Shown here one piece after another: positions 21,988-29,490 of a stretch of 32,353 bases of DNA. The notes beneath the pieces are model-generated. The model saw only the letters and a list, made by a program, of their open reading frames with translations. It was not told where the DNA came from and made no database searches. Position numbers and translations under genes: made by a program. The first letter of the stretch is position 1. Each line of letters starts with the position of its first letter. Source of the DNA: OFTM291 sp041741375 (GTDB taxonomy: Bacteria > Gemmatimonadota > Gemmatimonadetes > Gemmatimonadales > GWC2-71-9); assembly GCA_041741375.1 (NCBI GenBank), contig JBGSKF010000031.1:1-32353 (forward strand). Reading direction: 5' to 3'.

Positions 21988-22065
21988 GTCATTCCCGCGC
22001 ACGCGGGAATCCATTCTCCTCCTCAAGCCCTCGTCTACATGGATCCCCACTTCCGAGGGGATGAC
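21988..22065. repeat. REP-like element with two hairpins (TCATTCCCGCG / GGGGATGAC)
   Basis: Outer GTCAT (21988-21992) and ATGAC (22061-22065) flank two hairpins: attcccgcgcacgcgggaat (21991-22010, 9-bp stem) and atcccc...ggggat (22043-22062). ATCCA/TGGAT further pair inside. This is the familiar intergenic repeat type present in many bacterial genomes. A partial copy, gaatggattcccgcgtgacg, lies at 965-984 upstream of modA. Confidence 0.7.
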
Positions 22066-22090
22066 GATTGATCGGAATTTCCTGCGCCAC

Positions 22091-22717
22091 TCAGGGGAAG
22101 CGAATTCTCCCCCGGGGTCCTTCGATAACGGCTTCGAGGTGGGGCGTGGCGTGCGCCTCGACTGGAATGGAGATGCCAAGGTGCCCGAGGTCGCGGCGGA
22201 CCGTGACCGGGTCGGGGTGATATCCCGTCAGGCTGGCAAGTCGGCCTGCCCGGGGTGCGGTGGTCGAGGGATGGGGGGAATCTCCCCAATCGATGAAGAA
22301 GGGGACGAGCCCGTGGCAAGGCAGGGCGAGTGGATCGGTGAGCCGCCACGAGAGGGTGGAGCCGTCGGGGCGCTGGCGTCCTCCGTGCTGGATGGCTCCG
22401 AGGGGGATGCGGTGCCGGGTGGCGAGACGCGAGCGGGCCTCGAGGTCCGGGTCGCGCATGACCCAGGTGAAGAGCCGCGGGGCCGGGAAAGCGTGAAAGC
22501 CGAAGGCGTCGGTGCCACCGGCCGCCGGGTCGGGTGCGATGATCTCGAAGTAGATCCCGTCGTCCAGGGCGAGAAGGGCGTTTCGGGTGCTCCACTGCGG
22601 GTGCGATCCGCCGATGACCGGGGAAACGCCAAGGCGCTCCGCGACGAATGCCACGCCGGCGTCGAGATCGGGAGCGCCCACAATGAGGTGGTCGATGTTC
22701 GGGGGGAGGGGAGGCAT
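22091..22717 (-). CDS. VOC superfamily (glyoxalase-like) protein
   Basis: The 208-residue protein matches the glyoxalase-like VOC domain type with two beta-alpha-beta3 modules: NIDHLIVGAPDLDAGVAFVA (residues 7-26) with the metal-type His10, then GGSHPQWSTRNALLALDDGI (36-55) and YFEIIAPDP with a metal-type Glu58. The second module covers about 115-208. Members include dioxygenases, isomerases and binding proteins, so the reaction cannot be fixed. The start at ATG 22717 places the first beta strand correctly; an ATG six codons upstream (22735) is possible. It stands alone on the minus strand, downstream of the kinase gene. Confidence 0.82.
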   Translation of the reverse strand: MPPLPPNIDHLIVGAPDLDAGVAFVAERLGVSPVIGGSHPQWSTRNALLALDDGIYFEIIAPDPAAGGTDAFGFHAFPAPRLFTWVMRDPDLEARSRLATRHRIPLGAIQHGGRQRPDGSTLSWRLTDPLALPCHGLVPFFIDWGDSPHPSTTAPRAGRLASLTGYHPDPVTVRRDLGHLGISIPVEAHATPHLEAVIEGPRGRIRFP

Positions 22718-22808
22718 TTCGGAAAGATGGCACAATCAACAATGAACAATCAACAGCGAACAAGGACGGAACCTGGCTAGCGCTGGATGATCCCGAAGGT
22801 TTTCCCCG

Positions 22809-25157
22809 TCAGGTGAGTGCCTCGCATCCCAGGGTGGTGAAGCGGTCGCTTGCCGTCGTTGCCCGGGTGCGGTGGACGGCATCCCCGTCCTTCCAGAGAC
22901 GACTCACCTGCTTCAGGCCCCGGCAGAGTTCGAGATCCGGGAGTCCCGTGGAGTCGAGGAGCCGGGCCAGGCGCCACTCGGCCAGGGTTCCCAGAGCCCA
23001 GTCCACCTCGGCGGCCACCGGGCCACTCTGGGGGAAGCCGGTGGGGGGAACATGGAAGTGCCGGTGCCAGCGATAGGTTTGACGAGCTCGGTCCACCTGT
23101 CCCAATCGTTCGAACCAGACCGCGCGCGAGAGATAGACCAGGGATCGCAGGAAGGGATCCCCCTCGCCCAGCCGGTCGGGATCCTGCATCAGGGTGTCGG
23201 TCTCGGCGACGGCGACGGCGGGCCGCCCGGCGTCCGCGGCGCGCCATGCCCGGGACAGGGTCCGAAACATCGGGTTCTCCGCCCCCCCATCGAGGGGGGA
23301 CGAACGGGCCATCGACCCGGTCAGCGTTGTGGCTCCGGTGACCTCGTCAGGGAAGAAGACAGACTCGATCTGCCCCAGTCCGAGTGCCAGGCGGGACCAG
23401 GACAAGTCGGTTCCGTGCTGGGCCAGGCGGATCGCGGCAGCCCGCATGGAATCGGGCCGGCCGAGCGCCGCGTGACCGAAGAGCTGGGCTGCAAGACCGG
23501 AAAGCTGCAGACGCCGATCGGGCACCCCGGATTCGAAGAGACGCCCGAACCTCACCGCCCCATCAGGTTGACCGAAGGCGGGAAGGAGCCGGGGTGCCGC
23601 CGCAAGTTCAGGAACGCTTCCGGTGGCGGTATCGGCCACGATGCGGGACGCGGTCTGGTCTCCATCCCCGAAGCGAAAGGCGAAGGCGACCTGGGCCATG
23701 GCGCGTTGGGCCAGGGCGAGCCCCGTGGTGGGGGCAAGGTCGGAGAGGTGCCGGTGGGCGTCCAGCGCCGCGAGGGAGTTGTCGAGCGACACGTGGGCCA
23801 GGACGAGGTCGGTCCAGGGAATCGCAAAATCGGCCCGAAGCTGGATGGCGCGCTGGAAGCTGACAACGGCCTCCTCGACCGTGTGCCCGAAGAGGGGCCC
23901 CTGGTGGTACTGCTCCTCACCCAGGAGGTACCACGGGAGATAGAAGTCACGGTGGCTCCGGGTGATCTCCTCCAGGCGTTCGAGGCGCTCCGGGTTGGGG
24001 AGGCCTTCGGCGGCGATGAGCATGCGGTAGGCGGGAGAGAACTGCTTCACGGCACTCAGGGCCGCGGCATGCAACTCACGGAAGGCGGGGTTGCGGGTGC
24101 GCACCGTCCAGCGTTCGATGTCCAGCAGGCGATAGGTGCAGAGCGGACAGCTGGTGTCATCCGCGGCCGCGCGGAACTCGACCTCCGCCTCCTCCCATCG
24201 TCCCTGGTTGTAGTGTTCCTCTGCACGGGCCACGGCGCATCGCGCAGACATCGAGGGGGGAAGCATCGTGGAGGTGATCCACGGATCCTGCAGCGATCCA
24301 CAGGGTTCCCGACCAAACCAGAGGATCGCAGGAAGGCCGAGGAATGCGAGGATTGCCGCCAGCGGGAGGAACCTGCGCCAGGGGCGCCGTGCCCGAATCA
24401 CCGCCTCCCGGAAGGCTGCCGCATCGGTCCATCGATCGGCAGGTTGCGGTGCGAGGGCCCGGCGCACGGGGGCTCGAAGGGTCCGGGGCAGGGCACGGAG
24501 GGCTCGGCGTTCCCCATGCGGAGTCTCCATCCAGTGTTCCCCGGTGGCGGCATGATAGAGCACCAGCCCCGCGGCATGCACATCGGTGGCGGGAGTGGCG
24601 GTCTTGCCGGAGCGCTGTTCCGGTGCCATGAAGGCCGGGGTGCCGGGCACCATTCCGGGGAGGGTGAGGGTGGAGTCGGACTCGCTCCAGGCAATCCCGA
24701 AGTCGGCCAGCAAGGCATTGTCGCCCTGCAGAAAGATGTTCCCTGGCTTCACGTCTCGATGGACGATACCCTCCGCGTGAGCGGCCGTGAGGGCCTCGAT
24801 CAGATCCCGTGCGAGGAAGTGAAGGTCGGGCACGGACAAGGGCCCGCGCCGCAGCCGGGCCTCGAGGGTCTCCCCCTGCACCAGGTCCATGGTGAAGTAG
24901 AGAAACTCCCCTGCCTGCCCGGCCTGGTGCACGCTCACAATGCAGGGATGCCGGAGCCGGGCGAGGATCCGGGCCTCCCGGATGAACCGCTCCACCGACA
25001 CGGCGGTGGCTCGCTCCGGGAGCAACACCTTCAGGGCGACCGCGCGATCCAGCACGGGGTCCCGGGCGAGGAATACCACACCGGTGCCCCCACGCCCCAG
25101 CTCGCGCTCGATGTCGAACTGGGGCGCCAGTGCCTGTCGCACCCGGTCAATCAGCAT
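22809..25157 (-). CDS. Membrane Ser/Thr protein kinase with TPR-like C-terminal half
   Basis: The 782-residue protein has a Hanks-type kinase domain at about 15-255: Gly loop LGRGGTGVVFLA (20-31), VAIK-type lysine in VALKVLL (K43), HRDVKPGN (133-140), DFG (152-154) and APE (178-180); all catalytic residues are present. One membrane helix follows (about 262-281). The external half has helical-repeat features like tetratricopeptide repeats (AEEHYNQGRWEEAEVEFRAA at about 312-331; EEAVVSFQRAIQLRADFAIP) and three clustered Cys (CPLCTY). It probably senses an extracellular or periplasmic cue and phosphorylates cytoplasmic targets. I chose ATG 25157 since the family starts just before LIDRVRQAL; GTG/ATG at 25196/25193 are alternatives. 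Confidence 0.9.
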   Translation of the reverse strand: MLIDRVRQALAPQFDIERELGRGGTGVVFLARDPVLDRAVALKVLLPERATAVSVERFIREARILARLRHPCIVSVHQAGQAGEFLYFTMDLVQGETLEARLRRGPLSVPDLHFLARDLIEALTAAHAEGIVHRDVKPGNIFLQGDNALLADFGIAWSESDSTLTLPGMVPGTPAFMAPEQRSGKTATPATDVHAAGLVLYHAATGEHWMETPHGERRALRALPRTLRAPVRRALAPQPADRWTDAAAFREAVIRARRPWRRFLPLAAILAFLGLPAILWFGREPCGSLQDPWITSTMLPPSMSARCAVARAEEHYNQGRWEEAEVEFRAAADDTSCPLCTYRLLDIERWTVRTRNPAFRELHAAALSAVKQFSPAYRMLIAAEGLPNPERLERLEEITRSHRDFYLPWYLLGEEQYHQGPLFGHTVEEAVVSFQRAIQLRADFAIPWTDLVLAHVSLDNSLAALDAHRHLSDLAPTTGLALAQRAMAQVAFAFRFGDGDQTASRIVADTATGSVPELAAAPRLLPAFGQPDGAVRFGRLFESGVPDRRLQLSGLAAQLFGHAALGRPDSMRAAAIRLAQHGTDLSWSRLALGLGQIESVFFPDEVTGATTLTGSMARSSPLDGGAENPMFRTLSRAWRAADAGRPAVAVAETDTLMQDPDRLGEGDPFLRSLVYLSRAVWFERLGQVDRARQTYRWHRHFHVPPTGFPQSGPVAAEVDWALGTLAEWRLARLLDSTGLPDLELCRGLKQVSRLWKDGDAVHRTRATTASDRFTTLGCEALT

Positions 25158-25271
25158 GATGACTCTCGCCGCCTGAGGGGGTCCCTCGGCCATCACCCGT
25201 CCGGATCCGCTTCACGGCGTATGCCACAACGCCCGAGCGCACCGCCGGATTCTCACGCTCCAGAGAATAAG

Positions 25272-25685
25272 CTACTGCCAGTTTGAATCATTGGCCAGAA
25301 AAAGACCGGACCAGAATCCGGTGTTCGGATCGGCCCCTGCGTCGAGGAGGAGGGACGCGGACCGGAGGAATCCGTCGCGACGGGTCGGATCCAGCCGAAG
25401 GAAGCGGGAGAAGCAGAGCGTGGTCAGGGGATCCCACCGGTGGGGACCTCCCGTCGCCGTGGGGAGCGCCGGGTTGATCCGGAGCCAGGTGGCGACGTGC
25501 TCAGGGTTGCCGAGCGTTGCGGCGGTGTCGATGCTGGCGGATTCGAGGGAGGAATCCCGGGACAGGAGCTGGTGGGCGGCTCGCAGATCCCCCGACGCAT
25601 GCGAGTGGTCGAGGGGAACGGTCGCTGCCGTGAGGAAGGCCTCCTGGACGTCGGAACGCTCCGCCACGGCGTCTTCCCATGTCAA
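25272..25685 (-). CDS. Truncated ankyrin-repeat protein (N-terminal part)
   Basis: The 137-residue product looks like the beginning of a larger ankyrin-repeat protein: FLTAATVPLDHSHASGDLRA (about 17-36), ASIDTAATLGNPEHVATWLR (about 50-69), GGPHRWDPLTTLCFSRFLRL (about 79-98) and ASLLLDAGADPNTGFW (109-124), a canonical ankyrin end. Related proteins I recall continue with several more repeats for hundreds of residues. Here the frame ends 13 residues later in unrelated sequence. It is thus probably a broken gene. The start is TTG 25685, overlapping the LuxR-type regulator stop (TTGA), or GTG 25667. Confidence 0.6.
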   Translation of the reverse strand: MTWEDAVAERSDVQEAFLTAATVPLDHSHASGDLRAAHQLLSRDSSLESASIDTAATLGNPEHVATWLRINPALPTATGGPHRWDPLTTLCFSRFLRLDPTRRDGFLRSASLLLDAGADPNTGFWSGLFLANDSNWQ

Positions 25686-26320
25686 CGGGACGATTGTGAT
25701 GTCCGATCCCCCCCAAGACGGGGTGACGCTCCAGGAGTTTCCGGGGGGACACGGTGGCTCTCACCGGGAGGAGTGGCCGGTCCGGCCATTCCTCCCGTTC
25801 CGGGTACGACGAGTCCCTCGAAGAAGAACCCGGCCAGTTCCGCTCGTCCCTGTTGCCCTGACTTCCGGTATACGGAGACGGCGTGCTGCCGAACCGTCCG
25901 GACACTGCGGCCGGTGTCGATGGCAAAGGCCTTGTGGCTGGTTCCCTTGAGAAGGGCAAGAGCTGTCTCCCGCTCGGTGGGAGTCAGCTGCCACTTGTCG
26001 AACTGGCGGTCGATCGCGGTGGCGAGGCCTTCAAGCGCCTTCTGGGCCTGGTCCTTCCAGGCATCCCGCTCGAGTTGCCGAGTGGACAGCGCTTCCCGGG
26101 TGGTGGCCAGGGATCGGATGGACCGGTACCAGCCAGTGGTGAGGTACACGACGATTCCCAGGCTGGTCACAATGAGGGTGACTTCGAACAAGACGTGGGG
26201 ACTGAGCAGGCTCTCCGGGGCGTCAAGGACCAGGTCCACAGTGCCACCGACGACGATCAGAACAAAGATGACGGTGAGGAGGATGGGGAAGTTTGGCGAC
26301 GAATCGCTGTCAAATCTCAC
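25682..26320 (-). CDS. Membrane-anchored LuxR-type HTH regulator
   Basis: The 212-residue protein has two membrane helices (about 11-32 FPILLTVIFVLIVVGGTVDL... and 44-63 LFEVTLIVTSLGIVVYLTTG), a coiled or helical linker (66-106) and a C-terminal LuxR/GerE helix-turn-helix: WQLTPTERETALALLKGTSH (110-129), then GRSVRTVRQHAVSVYRKSG (137-155), ending near 170. A Pro/Gly-rich tail follows. It is probably a one-component transcription factor tethered to the membrane. I chose GTG 26320 because GGAGG lies six bases upstream; ATG 26356 is another option. It is divergent from the DUF2231 gene and overlaps the truncated ankyrin gene. Confidence 0.8.
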   Translation of the reverse strand: MRFDSDSSPNFPILLTVIFVLIVVGGTVDLVLDAPESLLSPHVLFEVTLIVTSLGIVVYLTTGWYRSIRSLATTREALSTRQLERDAWKDQAQKALEGLATAIDRQFDKWQLTPTERETALALLKGTSHKAFAIDTGRSVRTVRQHAVSVYRKSGQQGRAELAGFFFEGLVVPGTGGMAGPATPPGESHRVPPETPGASPRLGGDRTSQSSR

Positions 26321-26449
26321 GGGGGCCCTCCGGCAAGTGTCTGACCATGGCTGCATGATACAAGGGTTTGTGACGGCTCCGGCAGATGTCGGATGGATCG
26401 GGGAGAGCTCTCGTGGGCATCTTGAGTCACCTTCAACCAGGAGAGTCCC

Positions 26450-26986
26450 ATGCTGCCCGATCCCCTGCACCCCGCTGTTGTTCACTTCCCGATCGTGCTC
26501 GCCGTTCTGCTCCCGATCGCGGCCCTTGTGGTCCTGCTGCTTATTCGGCGGGGAGGGAATCCGAAAACCCTGTGGTCCGTTGTTGTCGTGGGGAGTGCCA
26601 TGCTGGCAGGCTCTGCCTGGCTGGCCCTCCAGACGGGTGAAGGCCAGGAGGAGAAGGTGGAGTCAGTGGTCCCGGACCAGGCTCTGGACACCCACGAAGA
26701 GGCGGCGGACAGGCTCCTCGTGCTGAGTTTTCTGGTGCTCGGCGTGGGAATGGTCGGACTGGCCCGAGGAAGGGTGGGAGCGATTGCGCGGGTGGTGGCC
26801 ACGGCTGGAGCCATCGGAGTTCTCCCGGCCAGCTACTCCGTGGGCCACAGTGGCGGGGAGTTGGTCTGGGTCCATGGAGCCGCGTCGGCTTACGTGAGCC
26901 CTGGTGCGACGGTGGATCGCTCGAACCGGGAGGAGACCCTGGGAAGGCGCGATGACGATGACAAGGGGGATGACGAAAAACCATAG
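26450..26986 (+). CDS. DUF2231-type membrane protein
   Basis: The 178-residue protein starts at ATG 26450, preceded by AGGAG. The N-terminus LPDPLHPAVVHFPIVLAVLL is the hallmark of the DUF2231 family, multi-helix membrane proteins that often lie near cytochromes and may bind heme. Four membrane helices are seen: about 10-32, 41-59, 87-103 and 108-125. Conserved His occur at 7 and 12 and near THEEA and VGHSGGELVWVHG (about 131-143). The C-terminal tail is strongly charged (RRDDDDKGDDEK). Its closeness to two c-type cytochrome genes supports a role in electron transfer, which is inference. Confidence 0.8.
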   Translation: MLPDPLHPAVVHFPIVLAVLLPIAALVVLLLIRRGGNPKTLWSVVVVGSAMLAGSAWLALQTGEGQEEKVESVVPDQALDTHEEAADRLLVLSFLVLGVGMVGLARGRVGAIARVVATAGAIGVLPASYSVGHSGGELVWVHGAASAYVSPGATVDRSNREETLGRRDDDDKGDDEKP

Positions 26987-27189
26987 GGGCCCCATGGTGG
27001 GTTGTGAGATCCAGTTTCGTCTTCCCGCCGTCTTTCAGGGTGCGGGGAACCTCGAGGGCCGGACTGGCCCGATCGGTCTCCCCTCGCATTCGTGAGGCAA
27101 TGGAGATAGGATCTGGCATGGGTGTTGGCTTTCCCCCGGAGGGGAAGATCGACATATCTCACAACCATCAGGCCGTGGAGGCAAGCAAC

Positions 27190-27612
27190 GTGATCAAGAA
27201 GACGCTGTATGGAGCGGTGACCGCCCTCGTACTGGCGGGCTGCGGGAGTGTCGACCCTGAACTGGTCATGCGCCCCGCCAACATGCCGCCGTTCGAGGGG
27301 GACCGCGCCGAACTCGTGGCGATGGGTGCCACGCTCTGGAAGGACGCGAATCTGGGAAAGGCGGGGCTCTCGTGTGAGAGCTGTCACATGAACGGAGCGC
27401 AGTTCAAGAGCACGTTCAAGGAACCCTATCCGCACCGGGTGGCCATGGCCAAGGGCATGGCGGACCTCGAGTCGATCGACGCGGCCCAGATGGTTCAGTT
27501 TTGCATGATCGTCCCGATGAAGGCCGAGCCGCTGCCTTGGAGTTCCCAGGAACTGGCCGCCCTCTCCGCCTATATCGAGGATGTCGAGCAGAAGCAGTTC
27601 CAGGCCAAGTAG
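27190..27612 (+). CDS. Small c-type cytochrome lipoprotein
   Basis: The 140-residue product starts at a GTG with GGAGG eight bases upstream. A lipoprotein signal ends in LVLAGCGS (Cys18), anchoring it to a membrane. One heme c motif is present, SCESCH (61-66), and a Met in IVPMKAEPLPWSSQELAALS (Met110) is the likely sixth heme ligand, followed by the last helix of class I cytochromes (ELAALSAYIEDV). An extra Cys105 is unusual. The upstream in-frame extension (from 27004) lacks a signal. It lies downstream of the DUF2231 gene on the same strand and ends before a strong terminator. Confidence 0.82.
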   Translation: MIKKTLYGAVTALVLAGCGSVDPELVMRPANMPPFEGDRAELVAMGATLWKDANLGKAGLSCESCHMNGAQFKSTFKEPYPHRVAMAKGMADLESIDAAQMVQFCMIVPMKAEPLPWSSQELAALSAYIEDVEQKQFQAK

Positions 27613-27628
27613 GATTCCCGCATGTGTA

Positions 27629-27670
27629 AACGGGGGCCTCCTCATTCTCGAGGGGGGCCCCCCGTTTTTA
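27629..27670. terminator. Hairpin terminator between two converging cytochrome genes
   Basis: CGGGGGCC (27631-27638) and GGGGGCCCCCCG (about 27653-27664) form a very GC-rich stem with a small bulge around the loop tcctcattctcga. On the plus strand it is followed by TTTTTA (27664-27670), and on the minus strand by a shorter run (TTTACA), so it probably ends transcription mainly of the plus-strand cytochrome gene and perhaps of both. Confidence 0.75.
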
Positions 27671-27679
27671 TATGTGTGA

Positions 27680-28039
27680 CTATCGCAGCGTCTGAATGTA
27701 GGCCACGACGTCCCGGACGGCCTCATCGTTAGGCAAGCCCATGGCCATCGGTCGCATGACCTGACCATTCAGATCGAGGCTGTCCACTCCGCGGAGCCCC
27801 GCCCGGAAGTTGCGCAACTGGGTTTCCAGGTACCACGCGTGCTGTCCCTGGATCCGGGGCGCGAAGGTGTCGGGGTTTCCCATGCCTTTGGGGCCGTGAC
27901 AGGCGGCGCAGACCTGGTAGAGAGATTTACCCCGGGCGGCGGCCGCCGCGTCCACGTCGGGGGCCGGAGTCCGGGAGAGGAACCACATCCCCGCGGCGCC
28001 GAGCAGAATTCCCGCGATCGCGGCAAAGACCTTCTGCAT
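27680..28039 (-). CDS. Class I c-type cytochrome (c553/c4-like), secreted or membrane-anchored
   Basis: The 119-residue protein has an N-terminal hydrophobic segment (about 5-21; FAAIAGILLGAAGMWFL) that may act as signal or anchor, the heme c motif CAACH (44-48), and the c4/c553-type sequence FAPRIQGQHAWYLETQLRNF (59-78), then VMRPMAMGL with the axial Met, and a last helix DVVAYIQTL. It should carry electrons in the periplasm or on the outer face. I chose ATG 28039 because AAGGA lies seven bases upstream; the ATG two codons earlier has almost no spacing. It converges on the other cytochrome gene. Confidence 0.85.
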   Translation of the reverse strand: MQKVFAAIAGILLGAAGMWFLSRTPAPDVDAAAAARGKSLYQVCAACHGPKGMGNPDTFAPRIQGQHAWYLETQLRNFRAGLRGVDSLDLNGQVMRPMAMGLPNDEAVRDVVAYIQTLR

Positions 28040-28232
28040 GACCATGTCCTTGTAAACGGTGGAGGGAAACCCGGCCCCTCGCGGTGCGGGGGTCAGGAGG
28101 AGCTAAAGGTGGCCTGAGGTGCTCGCCAACACCACCGGAAGCCCCGGGAGAGAACGTCATCCGGGTCCGGGTGGTTCCGTCACCCGTCCGGGCGGGGATA
28201 GGTGTTCCGGTCGGCAACGGGGCCGCTGTGAT

Positions 28233-28610
28233 TCAGATCCACTCCAGGTTTCTGACCGTCCTCGGGTCGTCGACGGTTCCGGTGTGTCGGGTGGCCATCG
28301 GCTCGAACAGCAGGATGTGCGTTTCTTCCTCGGCGACCGGGCAGTGTTCAACCCCGCGCGGGACGATGTACATCTCACCCTCCTCGAGGGTCACCTCTCC
28401 ATCGCGGAACTCAATCCGAAGCTTGCCTTGAAGCACGACAAAGCACTCGTCCTCCTGCTCGTGCCGGTGCCAGACAAACCTTCCCTTGACACGGGCAAGC
28501 TTGAGGTACTGCCCGTTCAGCTCTCCCACGATGCCGGGGGTCCACAGGGTGGGGATGGACGAGGCCTTCTGCCTGAGGTTGACGGGGTTCGCGGCGCGTC
28601 GGCGCGTCAT
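28233..28610 (-). CDS. Small single-domain cupin protein
   Basis: The 125-residue product is a cupin barrel. Motif 1 reads VWHRHEQEDECFVVLQG (47-63 region) with metal ligands His48, His50 and Glu54; motif 2 is EEGEMYIVPRGVEHCPVAEE with His89. All four metal ligands are present, so a metal-bound isomerase, binding or dioxygenase role is possible. The start ATG 28610 overlaps the bacilliredoxin stop by four bases, suggesting coupled translation. The function cannot be fixed from sequence. Confidence 0.85.
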   Translation of the reverse strand: MTRRRAANPVNLRQKASSIPTLWTPGIVGELNGQYLKLARVKGRFVWHRHEQEDECFVVLQGKLRIEFRDGEVTLEEGEMYIVPRGVEHCPVAEEETHILLFEPMATRHTGTVDDPRTVRNLEWI

Positions 28611-28942
28611 CGGGTCTTTCCCAACGCCTCCTCCAGGGCCTCGGCGGTGACCGAATAATGGCTGGCCACCCACTCGGTCTTCCCATGACGAAAGAGGAAG
28701 GCCTGGGGAGACGCATGGGCTATCCCGGTGTCCGCGGCCATCTGGCGTGCGATGCTCCGGGCGGTGAAGACGTTGACGACGTAGCACGGCACGTCCTGAT
28801 GGGCCATGGCGAAGCGCTGGACTTCCCGGTGGGCGGCGGAGGACACGCCGCAGATCGGGCTGTGCTTGAGCACGATGCTCACCGGATCAGCGAGGGCCTT
28901 GCGGAGCGTGCTCTGGTCAGGGAGTGGAAGGAGGGAGTCCAT
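28607..28942 (-). CDS. ytxJ: Bacilliredoxin-like thioredoxin-fold protein (BrxC/YtxJ family)
   Basis: The 111-residue protein matches the monothiol YtxJ/BrxC (DUF2847) family: VSIVLKHSPICGVSSAAHRE (21-40) with the single active-site Cys31 in a CGVS motif, then YVVNVFTARSIARQMA (54-69) and the cis-Pro region HASPQAFLF (76-84). In Firmicutes these proteins remove bacillithiol from proteins; whether this organism makes bacillithiol is not shown by the window. The start is ATG 28942, since the longer frame from 29029 is Pro/Ser-rich and lacks the fold. It is followed by the overlapping cupin gene. Confidence 0.85.
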   Translation of the reverse strand: MDSLLPLPDQSTLRKALADPVSIVLKHSPICGVSSAAHREVQRFAMAHQDVPCYVVNVFTARSIARQMAADTGIAHASPQAFLFRHGKTEWVASHYSVTAEALEEALGKTR

Positions 28943-29021
28943 GGTTTGCGCCGGCCGGGTGAGCGGGTGAGAAGGAGGTGGGGTCACCTGAAAAGTAGCG
29001 CCCTCCCCCTTTTTTGTCCCC

Positions 29022-29486
29022 TCACCCACGACTCGCGACGACCAGGGCCTCGAGTCGTGCGACCGCGCGGGACTCCTGCTGCAAATCCTGGGTGACGGAG
29101 GCGAGGGCCCGCATCAACAGTCGGGCTGCCCACCCGACTTGGCGACCCCGGATGGACACCTGTCGATCCACCTGCGTTCCACCGATCACCGGGGAGAGGG
29201 TGTACTCCTCCTGGACCTGTTCGTCAGGGGCCAGGGAGCCACCGGTGCAGGTGCAGATCAGCCGGGTGGGCGGATCGAAGGTGGTCATCTCCGCCGCGAG
29301 GGTCATGCGGATGTCCTGGAGTTCATACACCACCGCATACCGGTACCCCGGTCCTGGCAACCCAGGAGGAAGGGTGACCGATTCAATCTGGTCGAGCCAC
29401 TCGGGGAACCGAGCGGGGTCGGACACCACTCGCCAGACATCAGGGAGGTCGGCCGGAATCGTCCCGGATTCGCGCAAGAGTTCCAT
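29022..29486 (-). CDS. SRPBCC/START-like polyketide cyclase family protein
   Basis: The 154-residue protein has the helix-grip (Bet v1-like) pattern: an N-terminal strand, then ADLPDVWRVVSDPARFPEWL (about 12-31) that begins the domain, alternating strands (YRYAVVYEL; MTLAAEMTTF; VDRQVSIRG) and a long C-terminal amphipathic helix (about 120-152). Such proteins bind hydrophobic ligands or act as cyclases; the ligand is unknown. The start at ATG 29486 follows the stop of the preceding membrane protein gene by four bases. The frame upstream (to 29531) only overlaps that gene. Confidence 0.8.
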   Translation of the reverse strand: MELLRESGTIPADLPDVWRVVSDPARFPEWLDQIESVTLPPGLPGPGYRYAVVYELQDIRMTLAAEMTTFDPPTRLICTCTGGSLAPDEQVQEEYTLSPVIGGTQVDRQVSIRGRQVGWAARLLMRALASVTQDLQQESRAVARLEALVVASRG

Positions 29487-29490
29487 CACA

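Noticed and set aside
22872..25286. 800-residue plus-strand open frame opposite the kinase
   Set aside because: The kinase on the minus strand has all catalytic motifs; the plus product is Gly/Pro/Arg-rich without domains.
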